Notes: generated by a model not told the origin, from the sequence alone. Positions 51,708-61,886 are shown, counted from the first letter of the stretch. The stretch: 64,000 nt of DNA from an uncultured Oscillospiraceae bacterium (GCA_900545655.1 UQZY01000003.1:22422-86421), one strand, 5' to 3'. Made by a program: numbers and translations.

Positions 51708-52295
51708 TCAGGGAAACTTTATGTACGCCAGAAGATTTCTCATTGACTTCGTCGAATAATCCTTGAGAGGATAGTTACCTCCGCAGATACACCAGTCATA
51801 TAGAAGTCCGCGTTCGATTAGCGCGTACATCTTAACGATTTCGTTGCAGGATAAATCGGAGCGTATTTCACCTGATTTCTGTCCGTCCGAAACCACATTG
51901 CGAAGAAGCTTGTAATAAACACGTGAATAATCGATAAATTGTTTTTCACCTTTCGTTACGAGCTGCGACGAATAAAGACGTGCCACAAGGTCGATTGAAA
52001 TCGAGTCCTCTATCATTCCAAAGAGGCGCTCGTTCATAAAGATAAGCTTTTCAAAAGCGTTGTCTATCTTTAAAACCTCCGGCCAGATCTCCGTGTACTT
52101 TTCGTCAAAAAGATACGCAAGCGTACCCATAAGCTCTTCCTTCGTTTTAAAATAGTGATAAAACGAGCCTTTTGAAGTACCGGACTCCCTTATTATCTCA
52201 TCGACTGTGGTATCCTCGTATCCGTACTCATAGAACAGCCTCCAGGCTGCGGACACTATTTTACTTTTTGTATTTTTTGAATCTTTCTTTGGCAT
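51708..52295 (-). CDS. TetR/AcrR-family transcriptional regulator
   Basis: 195 residues. The helix-turn-helix (TTVDEIIRESGTSKGSFYHYF, here residues about 29-49) is canonical; the C-terminal ligand domain is unlike any I can name. It lies 36 bases after the FtsX-type permease gene and on the same strand, so it probably represses the ABC operon and itself, responding to a toxic or envelope-active compound. Confidence 0.92.
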   Translation of the reverse strand: MPKKDSKNTKSKIVSAAWRLFYEYGYEDTTVDEIIRESGTSKGSFYHYFKTKEELMGTLAYLFDEKYTEIWPEVLKIDNAFEKLIFMNERLFGMIEDSISIDLVARLYSSQLVTKGEKQFIDYSRVYYKLLRNVVSDGQKSGEIRSDLSCNEIVKMYALIERGLLYDWCICGGNYPLKDYSTKSMRNLLAYIKFP

Positions 52296-52331
52296 CCCGA
52301 AAACCGTCCCGAGTATTTTATTTGGCTGAAT

Positions 52332-55300
52332 TTATTCGACTGATTTAAGTGATTCAACCATCTTTATATGCTTTAGGTTAAAGTGCATGATAAGGTTTAC
52401 TATAATAGCAAAGATAACCGTAAGCAACGTCGCAAACAGGAAACTTGAGAAGTCAAGCTGAGTGCCGAATGTTACGGTGTCAATGTCAATAGCCGAAACA
52501 ATAAGTCTTTGAACCGGTATGCCGAGTATGAGTCCGAGAAGTATACCGAGAATCGTCAGAATTATGTTTTCACGATAGATGTATGCGGAAACCTCTCCGT
52601 CATAAAAGCCCAGCACCTTAAGTGTGGCAAGCTCTCTTATACGCTCGTTTACGTTTATGTTATTAAGGTTGTAAAGAACAACAAACGCGAGAGCGGCAGC
52701 GGCAATTATGAGAACGATTATAACCATGTTGAGCGAGTGAATGATGTTTTCGAAGCTGTTCTGTACAACAGACGTATATACGGAGCCGTTGACCTCCTCA
52801 TACTCGTTTATCTCATTTTCGAGCTGAATCTTTTCAGCTCTCGAAACGCCGTCCTTAAGTCTTGTATAAAGATATGTAAACTGCGGAGCTTTTCCCGTAA
52901 CCTTCTCGTAGTAGGACGGAGTCATATAAACGTAATGGAACGTATAGTTGTCAACTATCGCCGCCACCTTTACGTCATACGAAACATCCCTTGAGCCTTC
53001 GGTCCAGGAAATCTTTACGGTATCTCCTACCTTTGTGTCGGTCTTGTCGGCAAATTTCTTTGTGATTATGGCTCCCTCGTTTGTAAGGGTCTGTTTCTTT
53101 CCGCGCTTGTTCTCAAGCTTTACAAAGCTGTTAAGCTTTGAAGCATCCTCGGGGACAAGTATATCCACCTCAAGCTCATTGTCCGTTCTGTCAGAGGAGC
53201 CCTTGCAGACCTTAAGCTCGGCAGGCATGGTGTCCTCAACAACTGCCATGTCGTTGATATCCTCAACTATGAGGTCCTCGGACGTAACAGGTTTTTTAAG
53301 CACAACCTGCAGGTCATACTGAGCGATTCCGTCCTTTCCGTACTGCTTGTCGATAACCGCACTTACGGAATCCGAAAGTCCGAAGCCCGCGAGAATAAGG
53401 GCTGTACAGCCTCCTATTCCGACAAGTGTCATTATGAATCTCTTCGGATTTCTGAAAAGATTTCTCACCGTAATTTTTGACGTAAAGCTGAGCCTTGACC
53501 AGATTGCGTCAACGTTTTCAAGAAGGACACGTTTTCCTTCCTTCGGAGGCTTCGGTCTCATGAGAACGGCAGGAACGGACATAAGCTCGTTTCTGCAAGC
53601 CCAAAGAGCCGCACCGCAGGTTGAAAGAACGGCTATAGCCATCGCGAGGATGATGTATCCGAAGATATAATGAATTCTCAGTGAAGGAAGATCATACATG
53701 ATTCCCCATGCAGCGAATATCGCTTTCGGGAAGATAACAAAGCCTATCGAAATTCCTATCACGGAACCTATCAGAGAAGCGGAAAGTGCATAGAGAATAT
53801 ACTTTGAAACAATAGTATCATTTCCGTATCCGAGAGCCTTAAGTGTACCGAGCTGAGTTCTCTCCTCCTCGACCATACGCGTCATGGTTACAAGGCAGAT
53901 GAGCGTTGAAACTATGAAAAAGAATGTCGGGAACACCTTCGCAAGCGATTTCATGTTGTAAGAAACGGAGCCGTATCCCGAGTATCCCGGAGAATCGTCT
54001 CTGGTGTATACGTTGAGGTAAGCCTCGTCAAGTGAATCGAGAAGGTTTGTCGCCTTGTCAAGTCTTGTTCTTGCGGCAAGAAGCTGCTCGTTTACGGATG
54101 CCTCCGTTGCCGCATACTTTGCCTCGTATTCTTCAAGATTTTTCGCAGCAGCCTCAGCCTGGGATTTTTTAAGCTCAAGCTGGCTCATCGCCTGTCTGTA
54201 AGACGAATCCGCCTCAAGCTCACCCATCTTAAGGTCTATGTTGGCATCCTGAAGCTTTTGCTTATACGTTTCAAGCTGGCTTTTTGCAGACTTGAGTTTT
54301 GAGTCTGCGGTATTAAGGTCTCTCTTTGCCTGAGCAAGCTGCGCATTTGCGGAATCGAGTCTTGCCTTGCCGGCGCTGTATTCATTCTGAGCATCCTGAA
54401 GATCTCTTTTAGCCTGTGCAAGCTGTGCATTGTAATCGGCCATGGCATCTGCAATAACCTTTGATGCATCGACAGCTATTCCCTGTCCCGTAAGCTTTGC
54501 GGCGGCACGCAGGCGCTTTGCAAGATCGGGATTTATGTCCTCAACCTGTTTCGCAAGTCCTTCGAGATCAAGTTCCTCCATGCTTTGACTGTAATTTTTG
54601 AGAACCTGATCCGACACCATCTGCGTGGCGGAAAGCATTTGTTCCGTTGAACGTATCTGATTTTCGGCAGCGGCAATCTCAATCTTTGCCTCGGTCAAGG
54701 TATCCTTGGCCGAATTGTATTCATTCATCTTAGTATCGTATTCCTGCTGCTTCGCAGATAAGAGAGCTTCGTATGCCATAACCTGCGAATAGTAGGCGTT
54801 ATACTGCTTCATCTGTGATGAATACTTTGAATTTCCTTTGCTGATTTTTGAAAGAGCATCCGCATATTTTGAATTTATCTCATCCTGGTATTCCCGGAGT
54901 GCGGCGTCTCCCTCTTTAGCATAACGTCTGAGCGTCTCAAGCTCAGCCTGTGCCTCACTCAGCTTAGCTGAAGCGTATGCCTCAGCCTTCGAGTAGGTTG
55001 TCTCTCCTTCCATGATTTTTGCGGGAAGGGTTATGTAAAGCTCTGCAACCGTATCTGCAACAATTGATTCGGTAGCCTCACGTATCCTGTCCGCAACAGG
55101 CTCTATGTGTTCATCATACTTGTCTGTGTACGGATCAAACTTATCCGAGCCCTTAACCTTTATGTACGCCTCGCTGTAATAGTTTACGTCCTCTTTAAAG
55201 GTCTCCTTGGGTACGTATATGTAATCTCCGAGTTTTCCTGAGCCGGCGGTTGTGGCCCCGTGTTCAAACGAAAGATAATACGGAGTTTCAACAATACCTA

Positions 55301-55907
55301 CTATCGTGAATTCAGTCGTTTCGAGTGAATCACTCATGCTCTCGCCGTCTCCGGCAATTTTTATAACCTCACCTATCTTGAACTCATCGGGCGTTGTAAG
55401 TCCCGAATCCGTAACAACACACTCGCCCACGTCATCCGGCCACTCTCCGTCAATAAGGGAAAGTCTGTTTATGTATGTCGGGTCATTCTCACCGTTTTGA
55501 AACGCCACAGCCTTGTCAACGTCAAGGGAATAAGCTCTCACGGTAAGCTGTGAGCCGTCGATGTCGACGAGACCCTCAAACTGCGGATCATCCTCATCAT
55601 TGAGTGTCTGTACAAGTCCGTCGACAAACTTCTGCCCGACAACGGTTTCAACTCCGTCAATCTGAGCAATCTTCTCAATCTCATCGTCATAGATACCTAT
55701 GTTTGACTGAACGCGAAGATCCATAAGATTGTTAGTCTTAAAATACCTTTTTGCCGTATCCATCATGTCGGGATATGTCGCTTTAAACCCTACAAAAAAG
55801 CTGGTACCAAGCGCAACAATGGCAATGATGGAGATAAAACGGCTGAGTGTATTTTTTACAGACCGCCGTGTGTCCGTCTTATACGCTTTAGTCATGTTTA
55901 TCTTCAT
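52332..55907 (-). CDS. FtsX/MacB-type ABC permease with long extracellular coiled coil
   Basis: 1191 residues. A membrane helix at about 22-45, an extracellular region, then an FtsX core of three helices (about 680-810), further extracellular sequence, and a second three-helix FtsX core at the C-terminus. Residues about 315-640 form a strongly heptad-like coiled coil, rich in Ala, Gln, Lys, Glu, with near-repeats such as NAQLAQAKRDL occurring twice. This resembles large permeases of Firmicutes thought to move or sense cell-envelope compounds rather than import nutrients. Start: ATG 55907 is eight bases past GAGTGG; a GTG at 55919 overlapping the ATPase stop is also possible. Confidence 0.9.
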   Translation of the reverse strand: MKINMTKAYKTDTRRSVKNTLSRFISIIAIVALGTSFFVGFKATYPDMMDTAKRYFKTNNLMDLRVQSNIGIYDDEIEKIAQIDGVETVVGQKFVDGLVQTLNDEDDPQFEGLVDIDGSQLTVRAYSLDVDKAVAFQNGENDPTYINRLSLIDGEWPDDVGECVVTDSGLTTPDEFKIGEVIKIAGDGESMSDSLETTEFTIVGIVETPYYLSFEHGATTAGSGKLGDYIYVPKETFKEDVNYYSEAYIKVKGSDKFDPYTDKYDEHIEPVADRIREATESIVADTVAELYITLPAKIMEGETTYSKAEAYASAKLSEAQAELETLRRYAKEGDAALREYQDEINSKYADALSKISKGNSKYSSQMKQYNAYYSQVMAYEALLSAKQQEYDTKMNEYNSAKDTLTEAKIEIAAAENQIRSTEQMLSATQMVSDQVLKNYSQSMEELDLEGLAKQVEDINPDLAKRLRAAAKLTGQGIAVDASKVIADAMADYNAQLAQAKRDLQDAQNEYSAGKARLDSANAQLAQAKRDLNTADSKLKSAKSQLETYKQKLQDANIDLKMGELEADSSYRQAMSQLELKKSQAEAAAKNLEEYEAKYAATEASVNEQLLAARTRLDKATNLLDSLDEAYLNVYTRDDSPGYSGYGSVSYNMKSLAKVFPTFFFIVSTLICLVTMTRMVEEERTQLGTLKALGYGNDTIVSKYILYALSASLIGSVIGISIGFVIFPKAIFAAWGIMYDLPSLRIHYIFGYIILAMAIAVLSTCGAALWACRNELMSVPAVLMRPKPPKEGKRVLLENVDAIWSRLSFTSKITVRNLFRNPKRFIMTLVGIGGCTALILAGFGLSDSVSAVIDKQYGKDGIAQYDLQVVLKKPVTSEDLIVEDINDMAVVEDTMPAELKVCKGSSDRTDNELEVDILVPEDASKLNSFVKLENKRGKKQTLTNEGAIITKKFADKTDTKVGDTVKISWTEGSRDVSYDVKVAAIVDNYTFHYVYMTPSYYEKVTGKAPQFTYLYTRLKDGVSRAEKIQLENEINEYEEVNGSVYTSVVQNSFENIIHSLNMVIIVLIIAAAALAFVVLYNLNNINVNERIRELATLKVLGFYDGEVSAYIYRENIILTILGILLGLILGIPVQRLIVSAIDIDTVTFGTQLDFSSFLFATLLTVIFAIIVNLIMHFNLKHIKMVESLKSVE

Positions 55908-55912
55908 CTCAG

Positions 55913-56614
55913 TTACCACTCAATCCTTTCAATCGGCATAGGATTTTCGTTAACTGACATATTTACCACACGACCGGATCTCATCTGAATGACGCGGTCT
56001 GCCATGGGCATTATCGCAGCGTTGTGCGTTATGACTACCACCGTCATACCGGTTTCATGGCAGGTATCCTGAAGCAGCTTAAGTATTTGCTTGCCCGTGT
56101 TGTAGTCAAGTGCTCCCGTAGGCTCGTCACAAAGGAGAAGCTTCGGGTTCTTTGCAAGGGCTCGCGCTATGGAAACACGCTGCTGCTCTCCGCCCGAAAG
56201 CTGTGCCGGAAAGTTATCCATTCTCTCCTGAAGTCCCACACGCTCAAGCACCTTCTGCGGATTGAGAGATGCCCTTCCTATCTGAGTTGCAAGCTCAACG
56301 TTTTCGAGTGCGGTAAGATTCGGAACAAGATTATAAAACTGAAAAACAAATCCGACATCATAGCGTCTGTACTCAATAAGCTTCTTGTTGTTATACTCAT
56401 TTACAAGGTCTCCCGCAACACGTATCTTTCCGTCATCGCAGGAGTCCATTCCTCCGAGAATATTCAAAACCGTTGTCTTACCCGCACCCGAAGCACCGAC
56501 TATAACGCAGAACTCTCCCTGCTCGATGTTAAATGTCACTCCGTCGGCAGCATTTATGACAACCTCTCCCATTTTATATCTCTTATAAACCGAATCAAAT
56601 TCAATAAAGCTCAC
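55913..56614 (-). CDS. ABC transporter ATPase (MacB/LolD/FtsE-like)
   Basis: 233 residues. Walker A GASGAGKTT, Q-loop VFQFYNLVPNLTALENV, signature LSGGEQQRVSIARAL, Walker B LLLCDEPTGALD. The sequence is of the MacB/LolD type that pairs with FtsX-type permeases; its partner follows immediately. Ends with TAA inside the start region of the permease, so translation is probably coupled. Confidence 0.94.
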   Translation of the reverse strand: MSFIEFDSVYKRYKMGEVVINAADGVTFNIEQGEFCVIVGASGAGKTTVLNILGGMDSCDDGKIRVAGDLVNEYNNKKLIEYRRYDVGFVFQFYNLVPNLTALENVELATQIGRASLNPQKVLERVGLQERMDNFPAQLSGGEQQRVSIARALAKNPKLLLCDEPTGALDYNTGKQILKLLQDTCHETGMTVVVITHNAAIMPMADRVIQMRSGRVVNMSVNENPMPIERIEW

Positions 56615-56691
56615 TAAGAAAGCCCCTTCCCCGTTTTGATTTTATTCATTTTATTTTACGAAATTACATCGCTTGTGAAAGAAAATGCCCG

Positions 56692-57249
56692 TCAATCAAT
56701 CATCAAAGCCGCAAGTATCGTGGAATAAACCCTCGCAGGGTCCTCGATGAAATTTTCTTTAAGTCGCTGCGCCTCATCGCTGTCCGGAACGAACATATGA
56801 AGCTCCATAAGCACCGTGCCGTTGTCCTTCATCGTAAAAGACATATTGTAGCCCCCGTCCACGGCTTCGGTTTTTACGTCGTTTTCTCTCTCATTACGCT
56901 CAAGAGTGAGAAATCTCAGCAGAGATCTCACAGCTTTTTCCCTGACCGTTTTCGGCAATGTATGTTCTATCTGAAGAACAGCCTGCTTTCCGTTTTCGGT
57001 TATTTCGAGAAATTCCTTATCATCCTCGAAATCACTTTTTATGTTTCCGTTTGAAAGAAGCTCCGAAACGGCGTTCATCGCCTCAAAATAATTGGCTATT
57101 CCCTGATCCTGCATGACGTCGCCGAGCGTATCTCTAGACACTCTGCAGGGAGATGACTTCAGGAGATAACATATGAGTACCTTTATGTCGTCCTTATTCC
57201 TCAGACCGCCGGGTGCAATACCGTCGCTCATAGCATCAAATTCAAACAT
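56692..57249 (-). CDS. DUF4364 family protein
   Basis: 185 residues, predicted as a winged-helix-like N-terminal half (about 20-95: DIKVLICYLLKSSPCRVSRDTLGDVM) and an alpha/beta C-terminal half. DUF4364 proteins are found across Clostridia; a DNA-binding or regulatory role is suggested by the fold but not proven. The frame is open far upstream, but ATG 57249 has AGGAGG nine bases before it and sits one base after the mreB stop, so it is co-expressed with mreB. Confidence 0.82.
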   Translation of the reverse strand: MFEFDAMSDGIAPGGLRNKDDIKVLICYLLKSSPCRVSRDTLGDVMQDQGIANYFEAMNAVSELLSNGNIKSDFEDDKEFLEITENGKQAVLQIEHTLPKTVREKAVRSLLRFLTLERNERENDVKTEAVDGGYNMSFTMKDNGTVLMELHMFVPDSDEAQRLKENFIEDPARVYSTILAALMID

Positions 57250-57250
57250 A

Positions 57251-58303
57251 TCAGTAATCCTCCTTTTCCTCTTCAATGCCTCCCGTGATATCCTGTCGTG
57301 ACTTAAATAGATATCCGTTTTCCGCAAGGAAGTACATATCTCCAAGCACTTTTCCTATACCGTTTACAACACAGTTTACGGGATCATCCGCGACCGTGGT
57401 TTTAACGCCTGTAAGATCCTCAATGACCTTGTCCATACCAAACAACTGAGCGGTACCGCCGGTAAGCACGATTCCCTCGCTTATGATATCCGAAACCAAT
57501 TCCGGAGGCGTAGCCTCGAAAACGTCGCGTACGGCGTCAAGAATCATATTTATATGCTCCCGCATCGCAAGATAGACTTCATTTGATGTTATTTCAAAAT
57601 CAATGGGCATACCTGTGAAGTAGTCCTTGCCCTTGGCAAACATGCCTATTTCCTCCTTACGGAGATACGCACAGCCCACACGTTTTTTTATTTCCTCCGC
57701 AGTGAGCTCTCCGATAAGGATATCTCTCTCTCGCCTGCAATAACGGACGATATCCTCATTCAGGAGGTTTCCCGCAACTCTGATGCTTGAAGCAACAGCC
57801 ATTGTTCCCATGGTTATAACGGCGATATCGGTCGTTCCTCCGCCGATATCAACAACCATTACGCCTGTGGGATGAATTATATCTATACCCGCTCCGATTG
57901 CCGCCGCAAGAGGTTCTTCAATAAGACACGCCTTTCCTGCACCGCTCGCGGTTATAACGTCAAGTATGGTGCGCTTTTCAAGATTTGTAACCGTTCCGGG
58001 AATACTGACTATTATATTTGGCTTGAAAATCTTGTTTCCGCAGATTTTTTTTATGTAATAACGGAGCATCTGTTCCGTTACGGTAAAATCGGAAACCACA
58101 CCGTCCTTCATCGGACGTATAACCTGCACGGAAGACGGCTCTCTTCCGATCATTTTATAAGCAGCCTTTCCCATGGCCATTATTCTTCCGGTTTTATTCC
58201 TGTATGCGACAACCGACGGCTCTGACAGCACTATACCCTCACCCTCGATATACGCAATAACAGATGTGGTTCCCAGATCAATTCCAATGTTGATTCCGAG
58301 CAT
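57251..58303 (-). CDS. mreB: MreB/Mbl actin-like rod-shape protein
   Basis: 350 residues of the bacterial actin family. Phosphate-1 motif IGIDLGTTSV at the N-terminus, phosphate-2 VVDIGGGTTDIAVI near 155 and the adenosine motif EGIVLTGGTAQLFGM near 280. It polymerises under the membrane and directs lateral wall synthesis. ATG 58303 has GGAAGG seven bases upstream. The usual mreC/mreD partners are absent nearby; instead a DUF4364 gene follows. MreB or Mbl cannot be separated by eye. Confidence 0.93.
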   Translation of the reverse strand: MLGINIGIDLGTTSVIAYIEGEGIVLSEPSVVAYRNKTGRIMAMGKAAYKMIGREPSSVQVIRPMKDGVVSDFTVTEQMLRYYIKKICGNKIFKPNIIVSIPGTVTNLEKRTILDVITASGAGKACLIEEPLAAAIGAGIDIIHPTGVMVVDIGGGTTDIAVITMGTMAVASSIRVAGNLLNEDIVRYCRRERDILIGELTAEEIKKRVGCAYLRKEEIGMFAKGKDYFTGMPIDFEITSNEVYLAMREHINMILDAVRDVFEATPPELVSDIISEGIVLTGGTAQLFGMDKVIEDLTGVKTTVADDPVNCVVNGIGKVLGDMYFLAENGYLFKSRQDITGGIEEEKEDY

Positions 58304-58511
58304 TTTTGCACCTTCCAAAATATATACGAACAACCTGAAAAGAATTCCAGATTATGAAATTTGTATTGCTTCACAATAAGCTTAAAATAAGCATACGCAT
58401 GCTTACGAAAATAAGCACGATTAGGTTTATTATATATTAAATTATAACTAATTAAAAGAAAAAGTTCATAATTCGCACAAATACCTTCCGTCTTTTTGCT
58501 CTTTTTCACTC

Positions 58512-59198
58512 TTACCTTCCCGCTAAGGCGGCAACCGCCACATATACAGCCTTTGCCCCGTGTCTTTTAAGCTCGGCGGCACAGGAATTCACCGTAGAGC
58601 CCGTGGTATAGATATCATCCACCAGAAGAACGGTTTTTCCGTAAACATCACGCCCGCTCGAGATATGGTAGGCACCGGCGATATTTTCACGTCTGTTTTC
58701 CGCGCCGAGGAGATGCTGTACCTCCGTAGTTTTATCCTTAAACAGGAGATTAAAATCATACACCGGATATCCGCAGCATTTATAATCTATTCCATTGTCG
58801 ATATATATGTGCTCGAGGATACTCCCGCTCTGATTATAGCCTCTTTCGGCAACGCTTTTTCGCGTTGCGGGAACGCATGTCAGAATATCAAATTTCACAC
58901 CGAAAAAGCGGCTGTTTATCTCCTTGCTCATCTCTTTTCCGAGGAACACGGATACCCTTTCTTTTTCGGAGTATTTAAGACGAAGAATCGCATTTTTAAT
59001 ACTGCCCCTGTAAAAAAACGGAGCCACCGCATAATCAAAGACTCCCGTGAGTCTTCCGTGATTATACGGAGGCTTTACTCTTTCTATTTCACTCTCACAT
59101 TTTTTACAGAAAAACTCCGTGTCTCCGTCGGAAAGAAAGACTCCGCAGGAAAGACATTTTTCCGGAAATAAAACGGAGAGTAAATCATTTTTTATCAT
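58512..59198 (-). CDS. comF: ComF-family phosphoribosyltransferase-like protein
   Basis: 228 residues. An N-terminal zinc ribbon (C15, C18, C31, C34) and a C-terminal phosphoribosyltransferase domain with VLLVDDIYTTGST (PRPP loop) near 185. In Bacillus, ComFC aids natural transformation by helping DNA processing across the membrane. It directly follows recD2 (2-base gap), as expected for a DNA-uptake or recombination context. Confidence 0.92.
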   Translation of the reverse strand: MIKNDLLSVLFPEKCLSCGVFLSDGDTEFFCKKCESEIERVKPPYNHGRLTGVFDYAVAPFFYRGSIKNAILRLKYSEKERVSVFLGKEMSKEINSRFFGVKFDILTCVPATRKSVAERGYNQSGSILEHIYIDNGIDYKCCGYPVYDFNLLFKDKTTEVQHLLGAENRRENIAGAYHISSGRDVYGKTVLLVDDIYTTGSTVNSCAAELKRHGAKAVYVAVAALAGR

Positions 59199-59200
59199 AC

Positions 59201-61414
59201 CTATTCCACCTTAAGAAAATATTTCAGGGCGGAATATCTTTTTATTTTTCTATCATTTTCAACCATCGTTTGTATCTGATTTTTACTTCCTATGGTTATC
59301 ATTTTCGAGCGGGCGCGCGTTACCGCCGTATAAAAAAGGTTTCTGTAGCAAAGCATCGGAGGAACATCTATCACAGGCATTATAACCGCCTGAAATTCGC
59401 TGCCCTGACTCTTGTGTACGGTCATAGCATATGCAAGCTCAAGCTCACTTAGGTTTTCGGCACTGTATGCTGTGATACGTCCGTCAAAGTCTATTTTAAA
59501 AGTGCCGTTTGCGGGGCTTATCTCAAGAATGATACCGGTATCACCGTTGAAAATACCCTCACCGTCCTCTGTCCTCCCGGCATGGAGCTTGCGAACCCAG
59601 GGAATATTGTAATTATTCTTTATCTGCATAACCTTATCGCCTTCGCGGAAGGTTTTTGTCTGAAGCTTTCTCTCCCTTTTTCCTTTTGCGGCAGGGTTTA
59701 CAGCCTCCTGAAGAAGCCGGTTGAGATTCACCGTTCCGGCATCACCCTTCTTTGACGGACAGAGTACCTCGATATCTCTTACGGGATCGTATCCGTAAGC
59801 CCTTGGCAATCTGTCACGGTAAAGACTCACAATATCCGTAACGGTTGTATACGCATTCTGCCTTTCCATATGAAAGAAGTCGTTGTCAACAGCAGAAAGC
59901 TCGGGCATTTCACCCCTTACTATCCTGTGTGCGTTTGTAACAATGAGGCTTTGCATCGCCTGACGAAAAACCTCATCAAGACGTACAACAGGTAGGAGCT
60001 CGGATTCAATCAGGTCATGAAGCACGTTTCCTGCACCGACGGGCGGAAGCTGGTCGGCGTCGCCCACCATTACAAGCCGACAGCCGAGCGGCAGCGCAGA
60101 GAGGAGCGCGGAAAAAAGCACGATATCCACCATGGAAAGCTCATCAACAATAACCACATCCGCGTCAATCGGACTGCGCTCATCTCTTCCGAAATGCATC
60201 TTACCGCTGCTCCCTCTGTCCGCTTCAAGCAGGCGGTGAATCGTCTTTGCCTCTTTACCCGTTATTTCGGACATGCGCTGCGCCGCCCTGCCCGTCGGTG
60301 CGCAAAGCACAACGGAAAGACCGTCATGTTCAAAGAGAGACAGTATGCCGTTTACCGTAGTGGTCTTTCCGGTGCCCGGCCCGCCGGTAAGTATAAGAAC
60401 ACCTTTCTCGACGGCTGTAACGATAGCCTGTCTTTGAAGAGCCTCATACCTTATCCCGTTTACACGTTCCAGCCTGTCGATCTCATCCGAAAGAGTCTCT
60501 CTACCGGCGGGCGGAAACGTAATCATCATTTTTATTCTTTGCGCGGCCGAGTATTCAGCCTCGTATATGTACGGTAAAAACAAAAATTCCGTATTGTTTA
60601 TAACGGCAACATAAAGCTGCTTTTCCTCCGTCAGAGCATCGATGGTTATGTCAACCGTGTCCTTATCCGTGCCGAGCAAATCAGCACACGGGGTCAATAT
60701 CTTTTCTCTCGGAAGGCAGGTATGTCCGTTGCCGAGGTTATGTGTTATAACATGAAGAATTCCGGCTTTCACTCTGTATACGGGATCGGGTTTTGTTTCC
60801 ATGGCGGAGGCAATTCTGTCCACACGTTCAAAGCTTACTCCTATTTCCGGGGTACACAGAAGATACGGATTGTCGGAGATACGCGTTATCGCATTTGAGC
60901 CGAAAACCTTGTATACCGCAAGACATTCATTCGGTGACAAGCCGAAGGCTTCGAGCCTTATCATAAACTCGCGCACGGTTTTCTGTTCACGGAATTCACG
61001 GCTTATGCTTTCTGCCTTATCTCTTGAGATTCCCTTTATCTTTGCAAGCTCTGCGGGATACTTTTCAAGCACGGTAAAAGTAAGTTCTCCGAACTCTTCA
61101 ACAATTTTTCGCGCAAGCTTATCCTTTATTCCCTTTACGGCACCGCCTGAAAGATACTTATACATCTGTGCGGTCGTCGTCGGCATGGCTCTCTCACAAG
61201 TCTCCGCTCTGAACTGTCTTCCGAAGCTCGGATGTATGTCCCAGTGACCGGTAAAATGCACTTCTTCACCGGCGAAAAGTTCCGGCAAAACGCCGACAAC
61301 CGTTATAAGCTCTCCGTCCTCGGTAGAGACATCCATAACTGTATATCCGTTATCCTCACGTCTGAAAACAATCTCCTCGGCTATACCGTAAAGATTTTCA
61401 GTCCCCTCTGTCAT
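59201..61414 (-). CDS. recD2: RecD2-type ATP-dependent DNA helicase
   Basis: 737 residues. N-terminal OB-like region and helix-hairpin-helix (IKGISRDKAESISREF), then SF1B helicase with Walker A TGGPGTGKTTT near 340, DELSMVD (motif II), and near the C-terminus the TVHKSQGSEF motif. RecD2 is the 5'-3' helicase found in bacteria without RecBCD and acts in repair and mismatch or oxidative-damage tolerance. Ends in TAG next to comF. Its start (61414) has a G-rich ribosome site about 12 bases away. Confidence 0.94.
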   Translation of the reverse strand: MTEGTENLYGIAEEIVFRREDNGYTVMDVSTEDGELITVVGVLPELFAGEEVHFTGHWDIHPSFGRQFRAETCERAMPTTTAQMYKYLSGGAVKGIKDKLARKIVEEFGELTFTVLEKYPAELAKIKGISRDKAESISREFREQKTVREFMIRLEAFGLSPNECLAVYKVFGSNAITRISDNPYLLCTPEIGVSFERVDRIASAMETKPDPVYRVKAGILHVITHNLGNGHTCLPREKILTPCADLLGTDKDTVDITIDALTEEKQLYVAVINNTEFLFLPYIYEAEYSAAQRIKMMITFPPAGRETLSDEIDRLERVNGIRYEALQRQAIVTAVEKGVLILTGGPGTGKTTTVNGILSLFEHDGLSVVLCAPTGRAAQRMSEITGKEAKTIHRLLEADRGSSGKMHFGRDERSPIDADVVIVDELSMVDIVLFSALLSALPLGCRLVMVGDADQLPPVGAGNVLHDLIESELLPVVRLDEVFRQAMQSLIVTNAHRIVRGEMPELSAVDNDFFHMERQNAYTTVTDIVSLYRDRLPRAYGYDPVRDIEVLCPSKKGDAGTVNLNRLLQEAVNPAAKGKRERKLQTKTFREGDKVMQIKNNYNIPWVRKLHAGRTEDGEGIFNGDTGIILEISPANGTFKIDFDGRITAYSAENLSELELAYAMTVHKSQGSEFQAVIMPVIDVPPMLCYRNLFYTAVTRARSKMITIGSKNQIQTMVENDRKIKRYSALKYFLKVE

Positions 61415-61478
61415 ACGCTTTGCTTCACCCCCGCCGTCCGTTTTAAAAATGAATCTCAGTTTCGTTTTCCCTTATTGT

Positions 61479-61510
61479 GAAAGAAGGGCGCGTACAGGCG
61501 CCCTTCTTTC
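61479..61510 (-). terminator. Hairpin after the RNase P RNA, probable terminator
   Basis: Thirteen-bp perfect stem (61479-61491 with 61498-61510), six-base loop. The expected U-run after the stem is missing; the 3' arm itself is pyrimidine-rich. May be a processing hairpin instead. Confidence 0.55.
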
Positions 61511-61540
61511 ATATGTCCGGAAAACATCCGGTATGTGTGA

Positions 61541-61882
61541 TAGGATCTGTAAGCCGAGTTCTGTCTTTTAAGGCAATCATCTATCTAATCTTCACATTGC
61601 TGTGAAGCTCTAGCCACCCTTCTGCTTTAAAGCGGCCGAGCAAGCCTATGCAAGTCGGTGTTGCTCCGGATAGGGTTTACAGAGCGTGCAGACGTCTCCG
61701 CCGCACCGGTGAGCTCTTACCTCGCCTTTCCACCCTTACCTCAAAGAGGCGGTTTATTTCTGTTGCACTCTCCCTGGGGTCACCCCCGGCGGCCGTTAGC
61801 CGTTATCCTGCTCTATGGGGCTCGGACTTTCCTCCCGGACACGGTAAACCGTGCCCCGGCGACTGCCCAATCCAATCACACA
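61541..61882 (-). ncRNA. rnpB: RNase P RNA, bacterial class A
   Basis: The catalytic RNA that cuts the 5' leader from pre-tRNAs. On the minus strand it has the conserved blocks GAGGAAAGTCCGAGC, ATAGAGCAGGATAACGGCT with the GGCCGCCGGGGGTGACCCC arm, AGAGTGCAACAGAAA, AAGGGTGGAAAGGCGAGGTA, and the 3' partner ACAGAACTCGGCTTACAG. The ends are approximate, set by the 5' GGATTGGGCAGTCGCC arm and its 3' strand. A promoter lies at 61887-61915. The 342-base length is normal for class A. Confidence 0.96.
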
Positions 61883-61886
61883 CGTT

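Noticed and set aside
51494..51766. Plus-strand frame of 90 codons in the TetR-putP spacer
   Set aside because: It crosses the long hairpin and runs antisense into the TetR gene; no ribosome site or protein-like composition.
58384..58417. AAAATAAGCA direct repeats and AAGCAT/ATGCTT inverted repeat upstream of mreB
   Set aside because: Short and AT-rich; possible operator but indistinguishable from chance.
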